Source: Chloroflexota bacterium (lineage in GTDB: Bacteria; Chloroflexota; Dehalococcoidia; Dehalococcoidales; UBA2162). Taken from it: 5,351 nt of DNA. A program made the position numbers and the translations under genes. The DNA lies in the NCBI GenBank assembly GCA_016193545.1, contig JACPSA010000025.1:1-5351 (forward strand), read 5' to 3'. Shown one piece after another: positions 1 to 4,251 of this stretch. Within the stretch, counting starts at the first letter, position 1; every line of letters begins with the position of its first letter. A model generated the notes under the pieces. That model saw nothing but the letters and a program-made list of their open reading frames with translations. It did no database searches and was not told the DNA's origin.

Positions 1-1784
1 AGAAGGGTGAGGCAGTCACAATTCTGAAAAGATTCGGCGTTGACCAGGAGAAGGTATTTCAGGCCCTGCAGAAGATTCGTGGCGGGCACAGGGTTACCGA
101 TGCCCGGGCGGAGAGTAAATACCGCTCTTTGCAGAAGTATGGCCGTGACCTCACTGAATTAGCCCGCCAGGGTAAACTCGACCCGGTTATCGGGCGGGAT
201 GACGAGATTAAACGGGTGATGCAAATACTCACCCGGCGCACCAAAAATAATCCGGTAATTGTCGGTGATGCCGGCGTCGGTAAGACGGCTATTGCCGAAG
301 GGCTAGCCCAGAAGATTGCCACCGATGACGTACCTGACTCACTTAAAGGACGCCGGGTAGTGGCTCTGGATATGGGAGCTCTGGTGGCCGGCAGCAAGTT
401 CCGTGGCGAGTTTGAAGAACGGCTCAAAGCGGTCATGGACGAGGTGAAGGAGTCACGGGGGGAAGTCATATTATTCATTGATGAAATTCATACCGTGGTC
501 GGCGCTGGCGCTGCTGAGGGAGCTATCGATGCCAGCAACATGCTCAAACCGGCGCTGGCTCACGGAGAATTACAGACCGTCGGGGCGACTACCCTTGACG
601 AATACCGTAAATTTATCGAGAGGGATAAGGCTCTGGAGCGGCGCCTCCAGCCGGTATTTATCGGTGAGCCCAGCGTTGAAGCCACTATCGAGATGCTCAA
701 AGGGCTGCGTCCCAGGTATGAAGCTCACCACAAGATTAAGATTAGCGATGACGCTCTGGAAGCTGCCGCCCGTCTTGGTGAGCGCTACATCTCAGACAGA
801 TATCTGCCTGATAAGGCAATCGACCTTATTGATGAGGCCGCCAGCAAGCTACGTATCGATACCGAGAGCGCCCCGCCTGAGGTTAAATCACTGGAGCAAC
901 GGCTCAAGCAATTAACCAACGAGGAGGAAGCAGCCGCGCAGCGGCAGGACTATGAACGTACTGCCCAGCTTAAGTCTGAAAGGTTGCGCCTGGACGATGA
1001 ATATAACAAGGCTAAGAACGAGTGGCTGAAGCGTGAGAAGATTGATAGTGCGGTTGACGAAGAGGATATTGCTCAACTAATCTCGAAGTGGACAGGCATC
1101 CCGGTATCCCAGATGCTTGAGGGTGAAGCCGAGAAACTACTTCACATGGAAGACCGCATCCACGAGAGGCTGGTCAACCAGGAAGAAGCAGTTACGGCCA
1201 TCTCCGAAGCTATCCGCCGCAGCCGCTCCGGACTCAAAGACCCGAGCCGACCCATTGGTAGCTTTATGTTCCTGGGCCCTACCGGAGTTGGTAAGACCGA
1301 ACTGGCACGCACTCTGGCCCAGTTCCTGTTCGATGATGAGAACGCAATGGTACGTCTGGACATGTCAGAATATCAGGAGAGACACACGGTATCACGTCTC
1401 ATCGGTGCCCCACCGGGATATATTGGCTACGAGGAAGGCGGTCAGCTTACCGAAGCAGTAAAACGCCGCCCCTACCGGGTAATCCTGCTCGATGAAATCG
1501 AAAAAGCCCACCCGGAGGTATTCAATACCCTGCTGCAGCTCCTCGATGACGGTCGCCTGACTGATGGGCACGGGCGGACAGTTGACTTCAGAAATACTGT
1601 AGTCATCATGACCAGCAACACGGGTGTTGAACTTATCAAACGCGAGATAAGCCTCGGCTTTGCCACGCAGAAGGCTGGAACTAAAGGACGGCAGCAAAGT
1701 TATGCGGATATGAAGGAAAAAGTAATGGCTGAGGTGAAGAAGACCTTCCGTCCCGAATTTCTGAATCGGCTGTCCATGAACTAA
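1..1784 (+). CDS. clpC: ClpC-type AAA+ unfoldase, 5'-partial and prematurely stopped
   Basis: Hexameric ATP-driven unfoldase that would feed substrates to the ClpP peptidase in the cytoplasm. The frame is open from the first complete codon at position 3, so the true start and most of the N-domain lie upstream. Counting that codon as residue 1, I see the first ATPase module with Walker A GDAGVGKT (88-95), pore loop KFRG (132-135) and Walker B ending in FIDE (to 161). A short coiled middle domain with a UVR-like stretch follows (about 306-335). The second ATPase module has Walker A GPTGVGKT (425-432), pore loop GYIGY (472-476), Walker B LLDE (around D497), an LGF loop (551-553) expected to dock on ClpP, and the arginine finger in FRPEFLNR (R589). 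The short middle domain and the LGF loop argue for ClpC over ClpB, although the linker before the first module is rather ClpB-like. The product ends with three out-of-frame residues after NRL, so the C-terminal small subdomain is lost. Confidence 0.9.
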   Translation, partial: KGEAVTILKRFGVDQEKVFQALQKIRGGHRVTDARAESKYRSLQKYGRDLTELARQGKLDPVIGRDDEIKRVMQILTRRTKNNPVIVGDAGVGKTAIAEGLAQKIATDDVPDSLKGRRVVALDMGALVAGSKFRGEFEERLKAVMDEVKESRGEVILFIDEIHTVVGAGAAEGAIDASNMLKPALAHGELQTVGATTLDEYRKFIERDKALERRLQPVFIGEPSVEATIEMLKGLRPRYEAHHKIKISDDALEAAARLGERYISDRYLPDKAIDLIDEAASKLRIDTESAPPEVKSLEQRLKQLTNEEEAAAQRQDYERTAQLKSERLRLDDEYNKAKNEWLKREKIDSAVDEEDIAQLISKWTGIPVSQMLEGEAEKLLHMEDRIHERLVNQEEAVTAISEAIRRSRSGLKDPSRPIGSFMFLGPTGVGKTELARTLAQFLFDDENAMVRLDMSEYQERHTVSRLIGAPPGYIGYEEGGQLTEAVKRRPYRVILLDEIEKAHPEVFNTLLQLLDDGRLTDGHGRTVDFRNTVVIMTSNTGVELIKREISLGFATQKAGTKGRQQSYADMKEKVMAEVKKTFRPEFLNRLSMN

Positions 1785-2116
1785 GCGAGGAACAACTGAG
1801 GAGTATCGTTGATTTGCTGGCAAATGATTTACAGAACCGTCTGGCGGAACGCAAGCTGGGACTGGAGATAACTGACGCCGCTAAATCATGGCTGGCTAAA
1901 GTCGGCTTCGACCCGCTCTACGGAGCGCGTCCATTAAAACGGGCTGTAGAACGCTATGTAGAAAATCCGCTGTCCACTGGAGTTCTACGCGGAGAATTCA
2001 AGGAGGGTGATAACGTTATCGTTGACCTCGTTGATGATTTGCTGACCTTCGCTACTAAAACGGCCAACACCGTAACCAGGTCCCAAAAGCCGAAAACCAA
2101 CCGCAAAAAGGGTTGA
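1775..2116 (+). pseudogene. clpC: Detached C-terminal part of clpC, in another frame
   Basis: This stretch reads HELSEEQLRSIVDLL and continues through the D2 small subdomain of ClpC/ClpB, including the sensor-2 motif GARPLKR (codons near 1922-1942), to a TGA at 2114-2116. It is the natural continuation of the upstream reading frame but sits in frame 2 instead of frame 3. The family normally has NRLDEIIVFHEL at this point; here NRL is followed almost directly by HEL. A deletion of about 16 bases (five codons for DEIIV plus one base) explains both the missing residues and the frame change. No ribosome binding site or good start codon suggests independent translation; a TTG at 1814 is available but lies inside the conserved domain. 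The sequence is otherwise undamaged, so the lesion is recent or artificial. Confidence 0.85.
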
Positions 2117-2122
2117 ACCCTT
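2108..2122. terminator. Weak hairpin between convergent genes
   Basis: AAGGG (2108-2112) pairs with CCCTT (2118-2122) across a TTGAA loop that contains the clpC stop codon. On the minus strand the hairpin is followed by a short T-run (complement of 2105-2107), so it may end the convergent zinc-ribbon transcript. On the plus strand only a poor AAATT tail follows. Five base pairs is short, so this is a weak call. Confidence 0.3.
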
Positions 2123-2144
2123 AAATTGAACCGGTAACAACTGG

Positions 2145-2333
2145 TCAGTGCTTAGAGCGTTTCCCGCCGACCAGGTTGCCGTCACCCTTTTCCTGTTTCT
2201 TAAACTCGGTGATGTCCCTCAGCTCACGCCGGTAGGAACACTGGAGACACTGCTCATACCATCCGTTCAGGTCCTTATCAATAAAGACGTCACCCTGACA
2301 TCGAGGACAATTCTTAAACTTCCACATCACCAT
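2145..2333 (-). CDS. Small two-CxxC zinc-ribbon protein
   Basis: A 62-residue protein of unknown function, probably cytoplasmic. It carries CPRC at residues 9-12 and CLQC at residues 29-32, giving a CX2C-X16-CX2C zinc ribbon with an aromatic/acidic centre (GWYEQ). A basic, Lys/Arg-rich tail follows and has no clear fold. I chose the ATG at 2331-2333 because AAGGTGG (minus strand, 2342-2348) lies 8 bases upstream. An ATG at 2337-2339 would leave only 2 bases, and a GTG at 2367-2369 would add 12 residues without a visible ribosome binding site. The ATG at 2325-2327 is a further alternative. The gene is convergent with clpC, 28 bases from its stop. Single zinc ribbons of this kind often bind nucleic acid or partner proteins, but no specific role can be read here. 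The cysteine spacing and the well-placed ribosome binding site make me fairly confident it is real and not a shadow frame. Confidence 0.72.
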   Translation of the reverse strand: MVMWKFKNCPRCQGDVFIDKDLNGWYEQCLQCSYRRELRDITEFKKQEKGDGNLVGGKRSKH

Positions 2334-2374
2334 ATTCATCACCACCTTCAGCCAAGGCTCCCTCAACACAAACT

Positions 2375-2403
2375 ATTCTAGACCTGTAGGCAACCCTTGT
2401 ATG
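2375..2403 (-). promoter_or_regulatory. Possible promoter of the zinc-ribbon gene
   Basis: On the minus strand, CATACA (2398-2403) and TAGAAT (2375-2380) are 17 bases apart. The -10 element matches consensus at five of six bases, but the -35 at only three. Transcription would start near 2368, leaving a leader of about 35 bases that contains the AAGGTGG ribosome binding site. Placement fits, sequence support is modest. Confidence 0.3.
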
Positions 2404-2458
2404 TGACTTTTGTCTTATTCTGATTGAGTTGGTTTTGACCTTCTTTTTACTCATTTCT

Positions 2459-2531
2459 GATTGGGATAGCGTTTAGTGAAGGAGACCCGCCTGACGGAGT
2501 CCAAGAGGGACGGCGGGCAGGTGTCCCAATC
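2459..2531. repeat. Nested intergenic hairpin element
   Basis: GATTGGGATA (2459-2468) pairs with TGTCCCAATC (2522-2531), ten pairs with one G-T. Inside, CCCGCC (2486-2491) pairs with GGCGGG (2512-2517). Stacked directly on that, GTCC (2499-2502) pairs with GGAC (2508-2511) around an AAGAG loop. The three helices nest on one axis, with asymmetric internal loops at 2469-2485 and 2492-2498. It is not followed by a T-tract, so it is not an ordinary terminator. It may be a copy of a genome-wide palindromic repeat or a structured RNA; copy number cannot be judged from one window. Confidence 0.6.
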
Positions 2532-2548
2532 TCTAAGGCGGTTATTAA

Positions 2549-2652
2549 CCTATCCCCCTACCCCCTTCCCTTGTTAGGGAAGAGGGAGTGAGAACAGAGG
2601 GGGGGCAATGCCCCCTCTCCTTTTGAGGAGAAGGAGACTAAAGGGGGTGAGG
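2549..2652. repeat. Cluster of C/G-rich inverted repeats
   Basis: Three hairpins stand in a row: CTTCCCT (2565-2571) with AGGGAAG (2576-2582); AGAGGGGG (2596-2603) with CCCCCTCT (2611-2618); and TCTCCT (2616-2621) with AGGAGA (2626-2631), the last two sharing bases. The group is flanked by a further inverted pair, ACCCCCTT (2560-2567) and AAGGGGGT (2641-2648). The left part is pyrimidine-rich and the right part purine-rich, so the block forms one long imperfect palindrome. It has the look of a non-coding repetitive extragenic element. I see no transposase, no clean terminal repeats and no target duplication. Confidence 0.6.
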
Positions 2653-2690
2653 TCAAAACAAGCAGGACTAAGTAGAACCTTAGCGTTACC

Positions 2691-2719
2691 TTGACTTTTA
2701 GCACCAGGACTGCTAGAAT
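2691..2719 (+). promoter_or_regulatory. Strong sigma70-type promoter upstream of the MFS gene
   Basis: TTGACT (2691-2696) and TAGAAT (2714-2719) are separated by exactly 17 bases, and TGC directly before the -10 makes an extended -10 element. Each hexamer differs from consensus at one base. Transcription should begin near 2726 and read into the palindrome at 2742-2762 and then the transporter gene. Confidence 0.72.
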
Positions 2720-2741
2720 CGCAGCACAATAACCTTTGCAG

Positions 2742-2762
2742 ACCCAGCCAAGTTGGCTGGGT
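2742..2762 (+). terminator. Perfect palindrome in the MFS leader (attenuator or terminator)
   Basis: ACCCAGCCAA (2742-2751) is the exact reverse complement of TTGGCTGGGT (2753-2762) with a single G between them, giving an RNA stem of about eight pairs with a small loop. The stem is followed by TTACTTTG, which is T-rich but not a clean T-run. It begins only about 16 bases after the predicted transcription start, so it could be an attenuator, an RNA-stabilising 5' hairpin or an operator for a dimeric regulator. Confidence 0.5.
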
Positions 2763-2812
2763 TTACTTTGCTCTCTCAGGATATTAATGACACAGCTTAC
2801 CAGGTGCTATCT

Positions 2813-3571
2813 TTGACCCGCCATCCGGCTAAAATATTCTACGGCTGGTGGATAGTGGCTGCCTCCGTAGTGACAGCGCTATACGTTGGTGGTGTTGTTT
2901 TCTACGGGTTCACCGCCGTCTTGGAGCCGATAAGCAAGGAGCTTGGCTGGAGCTACACCCAGATTTCGATGGCCGCTTCACTGCGTGGCCTGGAAATGAG
3001 CCTAATGGCACCATTTATCGGCTTTGCCTTCGACCGCTGGGGTCCCCGGAGAATTGTGTTTGCTGGCGTGCTCAGCGCTGCCGTCGGGTTGCTCCTCCTC
3101 AGCCGTGTCAACTCTATCGGCATGTTTTATGCAGCCTTCTTCCTGGTGGCTCTGGGCATGAGCGGTTCCAGTGTAGAGGTATTGATAGCAGCTGTCGCCT
3201 CCTGGTTTCGGAAGAGGGTCGGGATAGCCAGCGGCATCGCCCTCTGTGGCTACGGCTTCAGCGGTTTGTTAGTAGTGATAATGGTAAAACTCATTGATGC
3301 CTACGGCTGGCGGCAGGCACTGGTTATCCTGGCCATCGGTATGCTGGTGCTGATTTTACCGCTATCATTTGTCTTCCGCCACAAGCCCGAGCAATATAAC
3401 TACCTGCCTGATGGTGAGATAAGAGAACCGGCAACACCTGGTAACAAACCGATTCTACCGCCGGCTGCTGAAGTAGACATCAAAGTAGGGCAGGCTCTCC
3501 GAAGCAAAGTCTTCTGGTTTATATCCGTTGCTTACATCGCCCACTCTCTTCTGGTAAATGCAGTAAGATAA
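2813..3571 (+). CDS. MFS transporter, N-terminal part (gene broken by deletion)
   Basis: Inner-membrane carrier of the major facilitator superfamily; substrate unknown. The fragment has 252 residues. I chose the TTG at 2813 because AGGTG (2802-2806) sits 6 bases upstream and the product then opens MTRHPAKIFYGWWIVAA, the usual shape for this subfamily. Upstream in-frame TTG or GTG codons have no ribosome binding site and would overlap the leader hairpin or lengthen the tail. Visible segments are TM1 (about 12-34), TM2 (50-72), motif A GFAFDRWGPRR (70-80), TM3 (81-97), TM4 (103-125), TM5 (138-160) and TM6 (168-188). A hydrophilic central loop (189-228) leads to the first part of TM7. The frame stops at TAA 3569-3571 inside TM7. 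The YGWWIV opening and long central loop resemble oxalate/formate-antiporter-like and monocarboxylate carriers, but that assignment is tentative. Confidence 0.82.
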   Translation: MTRHPAKIFYGWWIVAASVVTALYVGGVVFYGFTAVLEPISKELGWSYTQISMAASLRGLEMSLMAPFIGFAFDRWGPRRIVFAGVLSAAVGLLLLSRVNSIGMFYAAFFLVALGMSGSSVEVLIAAVASWFRKRVGIASGIALCGYGFSGLLVVIMVKLIDAYGWRQALVILAIGMLVLILPLSFVFRHKPEQYNYLPDGEIREPATPGNKPILPPAAEVDIKVGQALRSKVFWFISVAYIAHSLLVNAVR

Positions 3572-3980
3572 ATGGAACCGGAAAACGGTCACCACCGCCG
3601 GCTTTGTGATGTTAGGTCTCGGCATGCTTTCTTTTGCCTTTACCTCCGGTAGTAGCGGTTGGCCTCTGGTACTTTTCCTGGCTCTTTTTGCTATCGGCTA
3701 TGGCGGGCTCAATGTGTTGAGACCGGTCTTAGTGAGAGAATACTTTGGCAGAACGCATTTCGGGACTATTTTTGGTCTAATAATAGGCATAAATTTTATC
3801 GGCAACGTGGTCGGCCCGGTTCTGGGCGGATGGGCGTATGACCACTGGGGCACTTATCAAGGTATCTGGCTCATTATGGCCGGCCTTCCCCTTTTGGCTC
3901 TAGTGCTCATCTTAGCTATTTCTCCGGTTAATAATACCAGTTTAGTCAATAAATCCCAGGCTACTCACAAACCAGCGTGA
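3567..3980 (+). pseudogene. MFS transporter, C-terminal part in another frame
   Basis: This frame reads DKWNRKTV, the tail of the second motif A that normally follows TM8. TM9 (about 7-27), TM10 (33-49), the conserved REYFGRTHFGTIFG loop, TM11 (66-89) and TM12 (97-117) come next, then a short polar tail ending at TGA 3978-3980. It is the missing second half of the upstream transporter and overlaps its stop codon region, but lies in frame 3 while the first half is in frame 2. The distal part of TM7, TM8 and the start of motif A (roughly 40 residues in relatives) are absent from every frame, so this is a deletion and not a simple frameshift. There is no convincing separate start, although a GTG at 3606 exists. 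The two halves together could not make a normal 12-helix carrier. Confidence 0.82.
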
Positions 3981-4002
3981 GGTTGATTTACTCGCCTCTT
4001 TT
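3977..4002 (+). terminator. Weak terminator-like hairpin after the MFS gene
   Basis: GTGAG (3977-3981) pairs with CTCGC (3991-3995), one G-T pair included, and is followed by CTCTTTT. It overlaps the stop codon. The stem is short and the T-run begins late, so support is limited. Confidence 0.25.
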
Positions 4003-4036
4003 CAGCCGCTACCAGTATTTTCGGCACTAGCCAGAC

Positions 4037-4065
4037 TTGCCTCTTCAGCCATTTTCTGCTAAATT
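4037..4065 (+). promoter_or_regulatory. Promoter of the tRNA-Ala gene
   Basis: TTGCCT (4037-4042) and TAAATT (4060-4065) are 17 bases apart, with TGC just before the -10 as an extended element. Start of transcription is expected near 4072, about 17 bases before the mature tRNA, which suits a separately transcribed tRNA. It shares its architecture with the promoter at 2691-2719. Confidence 0.6.
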
Positions 4066-4088
4066 AGATTGGGATAAGTGAACCTGAT

Positions 4089-4161
4089 GGGGCTGTAGTT
4101 CAATCGGGAGAACGTTTGACCGGCAGTCAAAAGGTAGAGGGTTCGAATCCCTCCAGCTCCA
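4089..4161 (+). tRNA. tRNA-Ala (anticodon GGC)
   Basis: A complete 73-base cloverleaf that reads GCC alanine codons. The acceptor stem GGGGCTG pairs with CAGCTCC and includes the G3-U70 wobble that marks alanine tRNAs. The D stem is GTTC/GAAC with GG in the loop. The anticodon stem TTTGA/TCAAA encloses the loop CCGGCAG with GGC at 4122-4124. The variable loop is AGGTA, the T stem is GAGGG/CCCTC with loop TTCGAAT, and A73 is the last base. CCA is not encoded and must be added after transcription. Two oddities stand out. Position 33 is C instead of the nearly universal U, and position 48 is A opposite A15, an unusual Levitt pair. All stems pair fully, so the gene may be functional, but these changes leave room for a decaying or specialised copy. 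Confidence 0.9.
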
Positions 4162-4179
4162 TTTATGTTATACTTTTGT

Positions 4180-4213
4180 CGTGCAAACCTTCACACATCA
4201 AGCACGTTTTGTT
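4180..4213 (+). terminator. Possible terminator after the tRNA
   Basis: CGTGC (4180-4184) pairs with GCACG (4202-4206), followed by TTTTGTT. The loop of 17 bases is long for an intrinsic terminator, so this is tentative; its place just after the tRNA and before the lipoprotein gene is suitable. Confidence 0.35.
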
Positions 4214-4238
4214 AACACCCTGCCAAATCAGACGATAC

Positions 4239-4244
4239 GGAGGG
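4239..4244 (+). promoter_or_regulatory. Ribosome binding site of the lipoprotein gene
   Basis: GGAGGG lies 7 bases before the ATG at 4252 and fixes that start. It is the strongest ribosome binding site in the window. Confidence 0.85.
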
Positions 4245-4251
4245 AAAAATC

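Noticed and set aside
59..478. Minus-strand frame of 139 codons inside clpC
   Set aside because: Low-complexity Ser/Arg-rich translation typical of an antisense shadow of a conserved gene.
1767..1784. Programmed ribosomal frameshift joining the two clpC parts
   Set aside because: A -1 shift would join NRL to VHELSEE but would still lack the conserved DEIIVF residues, and there is no slippery heptamer or downstream pseudoknot. A deletion explains it better.
2130..2145. Hairpin ACCGGT-AACA-ACTGGT between the convergent genes
   Set aside because: Only six pairs with one G-T and no following T-run on either strand; not enough to call a terminator.
2148..2381. Plus-strand open frame of 77 codons opposite the zinc-ribbon gene
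   Set aside because: No ribosome binding site and no protein-like pattern. It is the mirror of the minus-strand gene, which has ordered cysteines and a good start.
2418..2463. Direct repeat TTCTGATTG at 2418-2426 and 2455-2463
   Set aside because: Nine bases, two copies only, in an A/T-rich stretch. No third copy, so neither a CRISPR array nor an iteron set.
2608..2694. Short frame of 28 codons starting at ATG 2608 after a G-run
   Set aside because: The G-run is one arm of a hairpin, and the codons simply read through the purine-rich repeat.
4210..4217. Palindrome TGTTAACA upstream of the lipoprotein gene
   Set aside because: Eight bases only, no second copy, and no promoter around it to make an operator plausible.
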